DNA of 64,000 nucleotides from Ancylobacter aquaticus (GTDB lineage Bacteria > Pseudomonadota > Alphaproteobacteria > Rhizobiales > Xanthobacteraceae), in NCBI RefSeq assembly GCF_004339465.1, contig NZ_SMFY01000001.1, positions 124,001 through 188,000 of the forward strand. Reading direction: 5' to 3'. The translations under genes were made by a program, and so were the position numbers. The notes under the pieces were generated by a model. The model had not been told where the DNA came from and searched no databases. It was given only the letters and a program-made list of their open reading frames with translations. Of this stretch, positions 15,334-25,503 are shown piece by piece. Position 1 is the stretch's first letter, and every line of letters starts with the position of its first letter.

Positions 15334-16155
15334 TCAGTCCCCCGTGCCGATACGGCGCTGCTGCCAGAGCTGGATCATGTTGACCAGGAACAGCAGGACG
15401 AAGGCGAAGCCGAGCAGCGTCGCGGCAATGGCCGCGGCCGCCGGGTAGTCATATTCCTCGATGCGGATGAAGGTGAGCAGCGACACCACCTCGGTTTTCA
15501 GCGGCAGATTGCCGGCGATGAAGATGATGGCGCCGAACTCGCCCAGCGAGCGGGCGAAGCCGAGCGAGGCGCCGGTGAGGAAGGCCGGCAGGATGGCGGG
15601 GAAGATGATGCGGGCGAAAACGCGCAGGTCCGAGGCGCCAAGCGTCGCGGCCGCTTCCTCGACATCGGCGGCGAGATCCTCCAGCACCGGCTGCACGGTT
15701 CGCACCACGAAGGGAATGGACGTGAACGCCATGGCCATGGCGATGCCGAGCGGGGTGTAGGCGACCTCGACGCCGATCGCCGCCAGCGGCCCGCCGAACC
15801 AGCCGTTCTTGGCGAACAGCGCCGAGAGGGCGAGGCCCGCCACGGCGGTGGGCAGGGCGAAGGGCACGTCGACCAGCGCGTCGAGAAAGCGCTTGCCGGG
15901 AAACTCGTAGCGCACCAGCACCCAGGCCAGCGCCAGCCCGTAAATGCAGTTGAACACCGTGGCGAGCGCGGCGGTGGAGAGCGTGATGCGGAAGGCGGCC
16001 ATGGTGCGCGCCCCGCTCATGATGGCGAGGTAGCGCTCCCAGCCGACATCCAGCGCCTGCCAGACCAGCGCGCCGAGCGGCAGCAGCACGATCAGGCTGA
16101 GATAGAGCACGGTGATGCCGAGCGAGAGCGGGAGGCCCGGTATGACGCGGTTCAA
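15334..16155 (-). CDS. cysT: Sulfate ABC transporter permease CysT
   Basis: 273 aa from a TTG at 16155 that has AGGAG about 7 bases upstream. Partner permease of CysW; hydrophobic segments start with LSLGITVLYLSLIVLLPLGALVWQAL, and the ATPase-docking loop is EEAAATLGASDLRVFARIIFPAILPAFLTG. GFARSLGEFGAIIFIAGNLPLKTEV is a CysT hallmark. A longer in-frame reading from 16245 begins with a peptide encoded by a REP-like palindrome (MAGLVPAIT), so I reject it as the start. Between sbp and cysW in one operon. Confidence 0.92.
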   Translation of the reverse strand: MNRVIPGLPLSLGITVLYLSLIVLLPLGALVWQALDVGWERYLAIMSGARTMAAFRITLSTAALATVFNCIYGLALAWVLVRYEFPGKRFLDALVDVPFALPTAVAGLALSALFAKNGWFGGPLAAIGVEVAYTPLGIAMAMAFTSIPFVVRTVQPVLEDLAADVEEAAATLGASDLRVFARIIFPAILPAFLTGASLGFARSLGEFGAIIFIAGNLPLKTEVVSLLTFIRIEEYDYPAAAAIAATLLGFAFVLLFLVNMIQLWQQRRIGTGD

Positions 16156-16210
16156 CGGGCGGCTCCTTCGGTCGGCGGCGCCTTCGGCACGGGCCTTATC
16201 GGAAACGGTG

Positions 16211-16233
16211 ATGGCCGGGACAAGCCCGGCCAT
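16211..16233. repeat. REP-like palindrome, family 1
   Basis: ATGGCCGGG (16211-16219), loop ACAAG, CCCGGCCAT (16225-16233): a perfect 9-base inverted repeat between sbp and cysT. On the minus strand its reading frame spells MAGLVPA, a peptide often seen as a false N-terminus in Hyphomicrobiales annotations. Confidence 0.75.
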
Positions 16234-16283
16234 GCCGCAATTCAACGCGAATGTCCAGCGGGGACGGGGCTCCCGAGCGGGCC

Positions 16284-16312
16284 GTCATCCCCGGGCCGGG
16301 CCCCGGGATGAC
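16284..16312. repeat. REP-like palindrome, family 1
   Basis: GTCATCCCCGGGCC / GGCCCCGGGATGAC, nearly perfect over 14 bases each side with almost no loop. With the element at 16211 it forms a pair inside the sbp-cysT intergenic space of the operon, where it could stabilise the sbp mRNA 3' end and give more binding protein than permease. Confidence 0.75.
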
Positions 16313-16330
16313 GGCTGCGGTGTGCTCCCC

Positions 16331-17362
16331 TCACTGGGCGACGAACAGCTCGTCGAGCTTGCCGCCGGAGGCGAAGTGGGTCTTCTGGGCATTGGCCCAG
16401 CCGCCGAACACGTCCTCGACCTTGACGAGGCGAACGGGGGCGAATTTCGCCTTGAACTCCTCGGATACCTTGGGGTCGACCACGCGGTTGTTCAACTCGG
16501 CGGCGATCTTCTGCCCCTCGGGCGAATAGAGGTAGGTCAGGTAGTCGGTGGCGACCTGGCGCGAGCCGCGCTTGTCGACCACCTTGTCGACCACCGCGAC
16601 CGGGAATTCGGCGAGCAGGCTCACTTCCGGCACGACGACCTGGAAATTCCTGTCCTTGTAGGCATCCTTCACGCCGATCACCTCGGCCTCGAAGGTGATG
16701 AGCACGTCGCCCTGCTCGCGCTCCACGAAGGTGGTGGTGGAACCACGCCCGCCAGTGTCGAACACCACGACGTTGGAGAGCAGTTTCTTGGCGAAGGCGT
16801 CGGCCTGGGCGACGTCGCCGTTGAACTTCTCCAGAGCGAAGGCATAGGCGGCGAGATAGGTGTAGCGGGCGTTGCCCGAGGTCTTCGGGTTGGGGAAGAC
16901 CAGCTTCACGTCGTCGCGGACGAGATCGTCCCAGTTCTTCACGTTCTTCGGGTTGCCCTCGCGCACGAGGAAAGCTGGGAACGAGTACCAGGGCGAGGAA
17001 GCGTTGGGCAGGCGGGTCTGCCAGTCCTTGGCCACATAGCCCTTGTCGACGAGGAAGGTGATGTCGGTGATCTGGTTGAAGGTCACGACGTCGGCTTCGA
17101 GGCCCTCGACGATCGAGCGGGCCTGCTTGGAGGTGCCGGCATGGCTCTGGTTGACCTTGATGTCCTTGCCGGTCTTGGCCTTGTAGGCCGGCTCGAACTG
17201 CTTGTTCTCGGCGTCGAACAGCTCGCGGGCAATGTCGTAGGAGGCGTTGAGGATCTGGTTCGGCTCGGCAGCGCGGGCCTGCGGGGCGAAGGCGCCAAGC
17301 GCGAACGGGCCGAGGGCGGCAGCCAGGGTCGAGGTCAGGATCAGGCGGCGCGAGAGGCGCAT
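16331..17362 (-). CDS. sbp: Periplasmic sulfate-binding protein
   Basis: 343 aa from ATG 17362 (GGAG 8 bases upstream). Solute receptor for the CysTW permease. Clear Sec/Tat-like signal peptide: MRLSRRLILTSTLAAALGPF, with cleavage expected after ARA near residue 32. Family motifs NASYDIARELFDAEN, QSHAGTSKQARSIVEGLEADVVTFNQ, FPNPKTSGNARYTYL and TFEAEVI are those of Sbp/CysP. A longer reading from 17452 is disregarded because it would bury the signal sequence. First gene of the sbp-cysT-cysW operon, divergent from trpF. Confidence 0.94.
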   Translation of the reverse strand: MRLSRRLILTSTLAAALGPFALGAFAPQARAAEPNQILNASYDIARELFDAENKQFEPAYKAKTGKDIKVNQSHAGTSKQARSIVEGLEADVVTFNQITDITFLVDKGYVAKDWQTRLPNASSPWYSFPAFLVREGNPKNVKNWDDLVRDDVKLVFPNPKTSGNARYTYLAAYAFALEKFNGDVAQADAFAKKLLSNVVVFDTGGRGSTTTFVEREQGDVLITFEAEVIGVKDAYKDRNFQVVVPEVSLLAEFPVAVVDKVVDKRGSRQVATDYLTYLYSPEGQKIAAELNNRVVDPKVSEEFKAKFAPVRLVKVEDVFGGWANAQKTHFASGGKLDELFVAQ

Positions 17363-17427
17363 GGGCAGTCTCCACGGTCGGGACGGGATGCGACCGGGGT
17401 GATGGCCGCTATATCCACTATTTGTGC

Positions 17428-17446
17428 GTGAATTGAATAATTTCAC
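17428..17446. promoter_or_regulatory. Operator-like inverted repeat upstream of sbp
   Basis: GTGAATTGAATAATTTCAC: 5-base arms GTGAA/TTCAC around an AT-rich centre, 66 bases before the sbp start in the sbp/trpF divergent region. AT-rich dyads of this kind suit a LysR-type activator such as CysB/Cbl, but the regulator is inference. A TTGACT that could be a -35 box (minus strand) lies adjacent. Confidence 0.4.
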
Positions 17447-17659
17447 AGTCAAATGTGAGTAGCATGCTGAATGTCGTCACGGAAGGGCTATTTTCAACCC
17501 CGGCGCCCAACATTTCACTGTTCGGGTCGGTGATAATCGCGCGTCCGGCGCCAGATGGGACGAGGCGCCCAATGTCGCGCGCCTTCAACGCAGCCTTCGG
17601 CGGCGCCCTCGCCTCACCGGGCGGTTCCGTGCTAGGTGGCTGTCTTCAGGGAGGCGGCC

Positions 17660-18405
17660 TTGTCGCTTGAGATCAAAATCTGCGGGCTCAGCACAGCCGA
17701 GACGCTGGAAGCGTCGCTCGGTGCGGGTGCGGACATGGTGGGCATGGTGTTCTTCGCCCCCTCGCCGCGCCATGTGGACCTCGCCACCGCCGCCGTCCTC
17801 GGCGCCCAGGCGCGGGGGCGGGCGCAGATCGTCGCGCTCACCGTCGATGCCGACGACGCGACGCTGGCCGCCATCCTCGACGCGCTGCGTCCCGACATGT
17901 TCCAGCTGCATGGCCACGAGACACCGGCGCGCGTCGCCGCGATAAAAGCGCGCTTCGGCCTGCCGGTCATGAAGGCGCTCGGCATCGCCGCGCGCGAGGA
18001 CCTTGCCGCGCTGCCCGCCTATGAGGCGGCGGCCGATCGCCTGCTGCTCGACGCCAAGCCGCCCAAGGGCGCCACGCTGCCCGGCGGCAATGGCGTGACC
18101 TTCGACTGGAACCTTCTCGCCGGCCTTGACCTTGCCCGGCCCTTCATGCTGTCAGGCGGGCTCGATCCCGAAAACGTCGCGAGCGCGGTGCGGCTCATCC
18201 ATCCGCCGGGTCTCGACGTATCCTCAGGTGTCGAACGTGGACCCGGCATCAAGGACCCGTCCCGCATCGAAGCCTTCCTGCGCGCCGCGCGGGCGGCCGA
18301 GGCGGAGGGCGAGCCCCGCCGGCCCACCGGGAACACATTCGCCGACGCCACATCCACCGGCACCCAGCCGACGCCGCCTTCACCTGCCAGAGAGACGAGC
18401 CCGTC

Positions 18406-18409
<4 letters not shown>
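17660..18409 (+). CDS. trpF: Phosphoribosylanthranilate isomerase
   Basis: 249 aa from a TTG at 17660, 5 bases after AGGGAGG. Third step of tryptophan synthesis from anthranilate, (beta/alpha)8 barrel. Catalytic Cys in LEIKICGL at the N-terminus; phosphate-binding [11 protein letters not shown] and [14 protein letters not shown] at the C-terminus. The enzyme proper ends near residue 215; the last ~33 residues (Pro/Thr/Ser-rich) are an extra disordered tail. Overlaps trpB by 4 bases (GTGA). Start of the trpFBA-accD-folC block. Confidence 0.93.
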
Positions 18410-19634
<1,225 letters not shown>

Positions 19635-19638
<4 letters not shown>

Positions 19639-20474
19639 GCACCCGCATCGAGACGCGCTTCAAGGCCTGCGCCGCCGAGGGGCGTGCCGCGCTCGTTACC
19701 TTCGTCACCGCCGGCGATCCTGATTTCGAGACCTCGCTCGCCCTGCTCAAGGCCCTGCCGGCGGCCGGCGCCGACATCATCGAGTTCGGCGTGCCCTTCA
19801 CCGACCCGATGGCCGACGGCCCGGCGATCCAGGCGGCCGGGCTGCGCGCGCTGGCGGCCGGGCAGACGCTGGCCAAGACGCTCGCCATGGTGAAAACCTT
19901 CCGCGAAGGCGACGACACCACCCCCGTGGTGCTGATGGGCTATTACAACCCGGTCTATGTCTATGGCGTCGAGCGCTTCCTGAACGATGCCAAGGCGGCC
20001 GGCGTCGACGGTCTCGTGGTCGTCGACCTGCCGCCGGAAGAGGACAATGAGCTGTGCCTGCCGGCGCTGGCGGCGGGGCTCGACTTCATCCGCCTGGCCA
20101 CCCCCACCACCGACGACAAGCGCCTGCCGGCCGTGCTCGCCCACACGGCGGGCTTCGTCTACTACGTCTCCATCACCGGCATCACCGGCGCGGCGCAGGC
20201 CGATCCCGCCGCCGTAGGCCAGGCGGTGACGCGGATCAAGCGCCACACGGCGCTGCCCGTCGCTGTCGGCTTCGGCGTGAAGACGCCCGAGAGCGCCGCT
20301 GCCATCGCCGCCAACGCCGATGGCGTGGTGGTCGGCTCGGCGCTGATCGACGCGCTGCGCGCCACGCTCGATGCCGAGGACCGCGCGACGCCGGCGACCC
20401 TGCCCGCCGTCACCGACCTTGTCGGCAGGCTCGCCGACGCGGTGCGCGGGGTGCGCCGCCAGGCGGCGGAATAG
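19635..20474 (+). CDS. trpA: Tryptophan synthase alpha chain
   Basis: 279 aa. TIM barrel cleaving indole-3-glycerol phosphate and passing indole to TrpB. Catalytic Glu in [18 protein letters not shown] and Asp in [11 protein letters not shown] are in place; phosphate-binding GFGVKTPE and [10 protein letters not shown] follow. Overlaps trpB by 4 bases. 135 non-coding bases separate it from accD, with no strong terminator. Confidence 0.97.
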
Positions 20475-20609
20475 ACGGCGCACCAGCGAGGCAAACGGCC
20501 GAATCGCTGTTGCGCCTTTTCATCGCCCTTCTGCGGCATTAGATGAGGGGCGGCCGGCGGCAGGGAAACCTTGTCGCGGGTCGCCGCGCCACCGTCCGGA
20601 GCCTGACCG

Positions 20610-21614
20610 TTGAACTGGATCTCGAACGTCGTCCCCAAGCTGAGCTCCTTCCTGAACCGCCGGGAAGTGCCGGAAAATCTCTGGGTGAAGTGCCCCGAGA
20701 CCGGGCAGATGGTGTTCCACAAGGATCTGGAGGCGAACCTCCACGTCGTCCCCGGCTCCGGCTTCCACATGCGGATGGACCCCGCCTCGCGGCTGCGCTC
20801 CGTGTTCGACGGCGGCAAATGGTACGACATCGCTTTGCCGCAGGTGCCGGTCGATCCGCTGAAGTTCCGAGACGAGAAGCGCTATCTCGACCGCCTCAAG
20901 GACGCGCGCGCCAAGACCGGCGCGCAGGACGCGGTGAAGGTCGGTTATGGCAAGCTGGAAGGCCTGCCCGTCACCGTGGCGGTGCAGGATTTCGGCTTCA
21001 TGGGCGGCTCGCTCGGCATGGCGGCCGGCGAGGCTATCGTCACCGGGCTGGAGACCGCCGCCTCGCGCGGCACGCCCTTCATCATGTTCGCCTCTTCTGG
21101 CGGCGCGCGCATGCAGGAGGGCATCCTTTCGCTGATGCAGATGCCGCGCACCACCTGCGCCATCCAGGAGCTTCGCGAGGCCAAGCGCCCCTATATCGTG
21201 GTGCTGACCAACCCGACCACGGGCGGCGTCACCGCCTCTTACGCCATGCTGGGCGACATCCAGATCGCCGAGCCGGGTGCGCTGATCGGCTTCGCCGGCC
21301 CGCGCGTCATCGAACAGACGATCCGGGAGAAACTGCCCGAAGGCTTCCAGCGCGCCGAATATCTGCGCGACCATGGCATGATCGACCTTGTCGTCCACCG
21401 CCACGAGATGCGCGCCACGCTGGCCCGGCTGTGCCGCCTGCTGATGCGCGCCCCGGCGCCCGCGGCGCTTGCCGACCAGCCCAAGCTACCGGCAGCCAAC
21501 CCGCCGACTGCCGAGGATACGGCGAGCGAGGCTACGATTCTGCCTGCGACGACGCTGCCGGCCCCCGCCGCCACGAGCGTCGCGCCCAAAAGTGTAGCGC
21601 CCACCAGCGCCTGA
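20610..21614 (+). CDS. accD: Acetyl-CoA carboxylase carboxyltransferase subunit beta
   Basis: 334 aa from a TTG at 20610 with GGAG upstream; the start gives the standard MNWISN-type N-terminus. With AccA transfers CO2 from carboxybiotin to acetyl-CoA. Crotonase-fold motifs [21 protein letters not shown] and [17 protein letters not shown] are complete. The N-terminal zinc ribbon is reduced: only one Cys ([10 protein letters not shown]) is seen, a pattern I recall in Rhizobiales AccD. The last 50 residues are Ala/Pro-rich and extra. Eight bases before folC, in the conserved trp-accD-folC order. Confidence 0.95.
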   Translation: MNWISNVVPKLSSFLNRREVPENLWVKCPETGQMVFHKDLEANLHVVPGSGFHMRMDPASRLRSVFDGGKWYDIALPQVPVDPLKFRDEKRYLDRLKDARAKTGAQDAVKVGYGKLEGLPVTVAVQDFGFMGGSLGMAAGEAIVTGLETAASRGTPFIMFASSGGARMQEGILSLMQMPRTTCAIQELREAKRPYIVVLTNPTTGGVTASYAMLGDIQIAEPGALIGFAGPRVIEQTIREKLPEGFQRAEYLRDHGMIDLVVHRHEMRATLARLCRLLMRAPAPAALADQPKLPAANPPTAEDTASEATILPATTLPAPAATSVAPKSVAPTSA

Positions 21615-21621
21615 GGCATCC

Positions 21622-22971
21622 ATGACCGCGCTTCCCGCTGCCGGCCCCGTCCCTGCGCAGGGGCCGCAGCCGCCCGTGAACGACATTTTCGACCGCCTGC
21701 TGGCCCTGCACCCGAAGCTGATCGACCTGTCGCTGGACCGCATGTGGCGGCTGCTGGAGCGGCTCGGCCACCCCGAGCACCGCCTGCCGCCGGTCATCCA
21801 TGTCGCCGGCACCAATGGCAAGGGCTCCACCGTCGCCTTCATGCGGGCGATACTGGAAGCCGCCGGCCAGCGCGTGCACGTGTACACCTCCCCGCATCTG
21901 GTGCGCTTCAACGAGCGCATCAGGCTGGCGGGCGCGCTGGTCGACGATGCCCGCCTCACCCAGGCGCTTGCGCGCGCCGAAGAAGCCAATGGCGGCGAGC
22001 CGATCACCTTCTTCGAGATCACCACCGCGGCGGCGCTGCTGCTGTTCGCGGAGGTTCCCGCCGACATATTGCTGCTGGAGGTGGGCCTCGGCGGCCGGCT
22101 CGACGCCACCAATGTGATTGACCGGCCGCTGGTGAGCGTCATCACCCCGGTCTCGATCGACCATGTCGATTTTCTCGGCGAGACGGTGGCGGAGATCGCC
22201 GGCGAGAAGGCCGGCATCCTCAAGCGCGGCGTGCCGGCCGTGCTCGGCCACCAGTCGCGCGAGGCACTGGCCGTCATCGAGCGGCAGGCGGCGCGGCTCG
22301 GCGTCCCGCTCTCGGTCATGGGCGAGCACTACCAGGCGCATGAGGAGGGCGGCCGGCTGGTCGTCGCCGACGAGGCTGGGCTGATGGACCTGCCGCGCCC
22401 GCGCCTTGTCGGGCCGCACCAGATCGGCAATGCCGGGCTGGCGGTGGAAGCGCTGCGGGTGGCCAATCTCGGCCTGCCGGCCCATGCCTTCGAGGAGGGG
22501 ATGCGGGCGGCGCAATGGCCGGCGCGGCTGCAGCGCCTCGGTCCCGGTCCGCTGACGCAGCGGGCACCGGAAGGTGTCGATATCTGGCTCGACGGTGGCC
22601 ACAACGCCGCCGGCGGGCAGGCACTCGCCGCCGCGCTGGCCGATCTGGAGGACCGGGTGTCGCGGCCCCTGGTGCTGATCGTCGGCATGCTCGGAAACAA
22701 GGACGCGGACGCCTTCCTCGCGCCCTTCGCCGGCCTCGCCCGTGAACTGGTGGCGGTGCCGGTGCCCGGCGAGCACAAGGGAGCGCCGCCGGAAGCCCTC
22801 GCGGCAGCCGCGCGGGCGCACGGAATGGATGCCTCCACCGCCGCCGGCGTCGCCGCCGCGCTGGAGGGGCTGGCGGCCTTTCCGGTCGGCGCGGCGCCAC
22901 GGGTGCTGATCGCCGGTTCGCTCTATCTCGCCGGTGCGGTGCTGGGCGAGAACGGCGCGTTGCCGGATTAG
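21622..22971 (+). CDS. folC: Bifunctional folylpolyglutamate / dihydrofolate synthase
   Basis: 449 aa. Mur-ligase-type enzyme adding glutamate to (dihydro)pteroate/folates. P-loop HVAGTNGKGSTVAFM, YTSPHLVRFNERI, the Mg-binding LLLEVGLGGRLDATNV and DGGHNAAGGQA are all present. Last gene of the trpFBA-accD-folC run; convergent with infC across two REP-like palindromes. Confidence 0.95.
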   Translation: MTALPAAGPVPAQGPQPPVNDIFDRLLALHPKLIDLSLDRMWRLLERLGHPEHRLPPVIHVAGTNGKGSTVAFMRAILEAAGQRVHVYTSPHLVRFNERIRLAGALVDDARLTQALARAEEANGGEPITFFEITTAAALLLFAEVPADILLLEVGLGGRLDATNVIDRPLVSVITPVSIDHVDFLGETVAEIAGEKAGILKRGVPAVLGHQSREALAVIERQAARLGVPLSVMGEHYQAHEEGGRLVVADEAGLMDLPRPRLVGPHQIGNAGLAVEALRVANLGLPAHAFEEGMRAAQWPARLQRLGPGPLTQRAPEGVDIWLDGGHNAAGGQALAAALADLEDRVSRPLVLIVGMLGNKDADAFLAPFAGLARELVAVPVPGEHKGAPPEALAAAARAHGMDASTAAGVAAALEGLAAFPVGAAPRVLIAGSLYLAGAVLGENGALPD

Positions 22972-23156
22972 GCGGCCAGGGTCGCGCGGCCTACGCGGCA
23001 AGGCAGCCTGATTGGCACGGGGGATATTGGCACGACATGACGAACCCCGCGTCATGGCCGGGGGGACCCCGGCCATCCGCGATTCGGTTCGTGAAGGACG
23101 TTAATCCCCGGGGCGAGGCCCGGGGACGACGCGCATGATCGAAGGGCCGGCGCGCG
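22972..23156. repeat. Intergenic space with two REP-like palindromes between folC and infC
   Basis: Element one: ATGGCCGGGG (23054-23063) / CCCCGGCCAT (23067-23076), 10-base perfect arms with a 3-base loop. Element two: TCCCCGGG (23105-23112) / CCCGGGGA (23119-23126). Both are family 1. Placed between converging genes they may act as bidirectional terminators; no T-run follows either. Confidence 0.7.
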
Positions 23157-23693
23157 TCAGCGCGGCGCCAGAACCATGACCATCTGGCGGCCTTCGAGCG
23201 AGGGCTCGGCCTCGACCTTGGCGATCGGTGCCAGCTCTTCCTTGACCTTGTTCATCAGCTTGTAGCCCAGCTCCTGATGCGCCATCTCGCGACCGCGGAA
23301 GCGCAGGGTGACCTTCACCTTGTCGCCTTCGTCGAAGAAGCGGTGGATGGACTTCATCTTCACATCATAGTCATGGGTGTCGATGCCGGGCCGCAGCTTG
23401 ATTTCCTTGATCTCGACGACGTGCTGCTTCTTGCGCGCCTCGTTGGCCTTTTTCTGGTTCTGGTATTTGAACCGGCCATAGTCGAGAATTTTGCAGACCG
23501 GCGGCGCCGAATTCGGCGCGATCTCGACAAGGTCGAGGCCAGCCTCCTGCGCCATCGCGATCGCGTCGCGCGTAAGTATGACGCCGAGGTTCTGCCCTTC
23601 CTGATCGATGAGCTGAACTTCGCGGATGCGGATGTCTTCGTTGACGCGCGGACCGTCCTTTTCCGGCGCGACGGGTCTCATGGGGCGACGAAT
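23157..23693 (-). CDS. infC: Translation initiation factor IF-3 (ATT start)
   Basis: 178 aa. Binds the 30S subunit, prevents 50S joining and checks the start codon. N-domain begins [20 protein letters not shown]; linker and C-domain have the family's KPP-type and [13 protein letters not shown] segments; ends [10 protein letters not shown] start it at ATT 23693 (ATT CGT CGC CCC ATG): a GGAG lies 8 bases upstream of the ATT but about 20 from the ATG at 23681. ATT starts are a known feature of infC and underlie IF-3 autoregulation in E. coli. rpmI-rplT, often downstream, are absent here. Confidence 0.93.
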   Translation of the reverse strand: MRRPMRPVAPEKDGPRVNEDIRIREVQLIDQEGQNLGVILTRDAIAMAQEAGLDLVEIAPNSAPPVCKILDYGRFKYQNQKKANEARKKQHVVEIKEIKLRPGIDTHDYDVKMKSIHRFFDEGDKVKVTLRFRGREMAHQELGYKLMNKVKEELAPIAKVEAEPSLEGRQMVMVLAPR

Positions 23694-24016
23694 GGCGTCT
23701 TCTCCTCTGCCATTTCAGATAGTCACGTTTTCACCGCGCCTCGAAGGTCGCCGGCCGGCTGATTTCCGCGCGCGTAAAACGGTCGCAGAAGATCGTGACA
23801 AACCCGGCAGAAGTCAACGGCGTGACGGCCGCGATCGCATGTAATTACGCATGCCACGGTTCCTGCCAGCAGCGCGTGTGCCCGCTGGAGGCCCCGGCAT
23901 GCTGTTCGTCCGCGATCCCTGGCTGTAAGCCAAGATGGCGTTGCCGGCCCGAATCGCAAGATGCGGCCGGCCAGCTCCGCTTCGCGGCACCGTCCGACGG
24001 TGAGGAAGGACCCGCT
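23694..24016. promoter_or_regulatory. Divergent promoter region of infC and the alpha/beta hydrolase
   Basis: 323 bases with no gene that I can support. One small inverted repeat, GCATG (23837-23841) / CATGC (23850-23854), flanks TAATTACG, an AT-rich dyad in GC-rich surroundings. The infC Shine-Dalgarno (GGAG) is at the infC end. No tRNA-like fold seen. Confidence 0.4.
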
Positions 24017-24811
24017 ATGAACCACCCCGCCGACACCAACGACGCTCCCCGCTTTATCACCGTCGGCGACGACGCAAGGGCGATCGCGGTCCGCGTCACT
24101 CCGGGGCTGTCGAGCGCCGACAGGCCGGGCGTCCTGTGGTGCGGCGGCTTCCTCTCGGACATGCGCGGCACCAAGGCGCAGGCGCTGGCCGAGTGGGGCG
24201 CGCGCACCGGGCGGCGCATCGTGCGCTTTGACTATTCCGGCCATGGCGAATCCGCCGGTGCCTTCGAGGACGGCACCATCTCCCGCTGGGCGCAGGACGC
24301 CCTCGCCGTGTTCGACGCCGAGACCTCCGGCCCGCAGGTCGTGGTCGGCTCCTCCATGGGCGGCTGGATCGCGCTGCTTCTCGCGAGGGCGCTGGCGGCG
24401 CGGGGCGAGGCCGGCCGGCTTGCCGCGCTGGTGCTGATCGCCCCGGCGCCCGATTTCACCGAGGAGCTGATGTGGAAGGCGATGCCGGAGGAGGCGCGCG
24501 CCGCCGTGATGCGGGACGGCCAATGGGTGCGCCCCTCGCAATACGGCCCCGGCCAGGTCATCACCCGGTCGCTGATCGAGGATGGGCGACGCAACCTCGT
24601 GCTCGGCGCGCCGTTCGCCGTCGGCTGCCCGGTGCGTATCCTGCAGGGCGTGGCCGACCCTGATGTGCCCTGGCAGCACGCGCTGCGCCTCGTCACCTGC
24701 CTCGCCGAGGACGACGTGGTGCTGAGCCTCATCAAGGACGGCGACCACCGCCTGTCCCGCCCGGAGGACCTTGAGCGCATTCTGGCGGCGGTGGAGGAAA
24801 TCACTTCCTGA
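24017..24811 (+). CDS. Alpha/beta hydrolase (ABHD10-like)
   Basis: 264 aa from ATG 24017 after GAGGAAGGA. Serine hydrolase fold with nucleophile Ser113 in VVGSSMGGWIAL, an oxyanion region at LWCGGFLSDMRGTKA and the catalytic His in DGDHRLSRPED near the C-terminus; the acid is probably Asp in VADPDVPW. The segment RFDYSGHGES is typical of the ABHD10/short-acyl thioesterase group. Cytosolic, no signal peptide. Divergent from infC, a pairing I recognise from other Hyphomicrobiales; substrate unknown. Confidence 0.85.
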   Translation: MNHPADTNDAPRFITVGDDARAIAVRVTPGLSSADRPGVLWCGGFLSDMRGTKAQALAEWGARTGRRIVRFDYSGHGESAGAFEDGTISRWAQDALAVFDAETSGPQVVVGSSMGGWIALLLARALAARGEAGRLAALVLIAPAPDFTEELMWKAMPEEARAAVMRDGQWVRPSQYGPGQVITRSLIEDGRRNLVLGAPFAVGCPVRILQGVADPDVPWQHALRLVTCLAEDDVVLSLIKDGDHRLSRPEDLERILAAVEEITS

Positions 24812-24891
24812 GGGCTTCCGAAGAGGCGCTCGCATAGGTTGCGTTCGGTGCGAATTGGCGCATAGTTTCCCCTGGGGGCGGGGGACGCGCT

Positions 24892-25503
24892 ATGGATCAC
24901 GTGCGTGAGTGTTTGTGGGTCTTTCTTTTGGCCCCACTGCTGGGTGGCTGCGCCTATGTGACGGCGATCCCGGTGCCGCCTGACTCAACCATAGAGGGTA
25001 TTCGCTTCTACGAGGTGAAGCCGATCCTGATCGTCAACGATCAGGCCGTCGATATCCAGATGGTGCCCAATTACAACCGCGCCTATGCGCTTCGCTTCGG
25101 CTCCTTCCTCTCCAAACACACGATGGATGTCACCTTCGAGCGCGGCTTCATCAAGGCGATGAAGAGCGAGCAGGACGCCACCGCCTTCATCCAGTTGCTG
25201 ACGACGCTCGCCGACAAGATTCCCCTGACGTCGTTCAGCGGAACGGCAACGACTGGCGGCGCCACCGGACGCTTCGGCGTGTACGAGTTCGTGTTCGACG
25301 AGGAGGGCAACCTCGTCCGGCTGCGCCCGCTGCTGCGCCGCGAGGACCTGATGATCCTTCCGGCCGTCGGCCAGCAGAAAGTCGCCAGCCAGACGCCGCA
25401 GGTCCCGGGCGGGAAGGAAGGGGGCGGGCCGGCAACCGGGGCCGGGGCAGCCTCTGGCGGCGGCAGCGCCGGCACCGTGAAGCCTCCGGGTGGAGGCAGA
25501 TGA
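24892..25503 (+). CDS. Putative lipoprotein of unknown function, coupled to a protease gene
   Basis: 203 aa. The N-terminus VFLLAPLLGGCAYV is a signal sequence ending in a lipobox with Cys20, so it should be lipid-anchored in the envelope. I recognise no domain in the body (residues 21-155, mixed alpha/beta pattern). The last ~45 residues are Gly/Pro/Ala-rich (GGKEGGGPATGAGAASGGGS) and disordered. Its stop overlaps the start of the trypsin-like protein by 4 bases (ATGA, 25500-25503), so the two are translationally coupled. Confidence 0.7.
   Translation: MDHVRECLWVFLLAPLLGGCAYVTAIPVPPDSTIEGIRFYEVKPILIVNDQAVDIQMVPNYNRAYALRFGSFLSKHTMDVTFERGFIKAMKSEQDATAFIQLLTTLADKIPLTSFSGTATTGGATGRFGVYEFVFDEEGNLVRLRPLLRREDLMILPAVGQQKVASQTPQVPGGKEGGGPATGAGAASGGGSAGTVKPPGGGR

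Noticed and set aside
16156-16245. N-terminal extension of cysT (MNCGMAGLVPAIT...)
   Set aside because: The peptide is the translated REP-like palindrome at 16211-16233; a TTG with a proper ribosome site at 16155 gives the family length.
23694-24016. tRNA gene in the infC upstream space
   Set aside because: No cloverleaf arms, T-loop (GTTCRA) or CCA context found on either strand.
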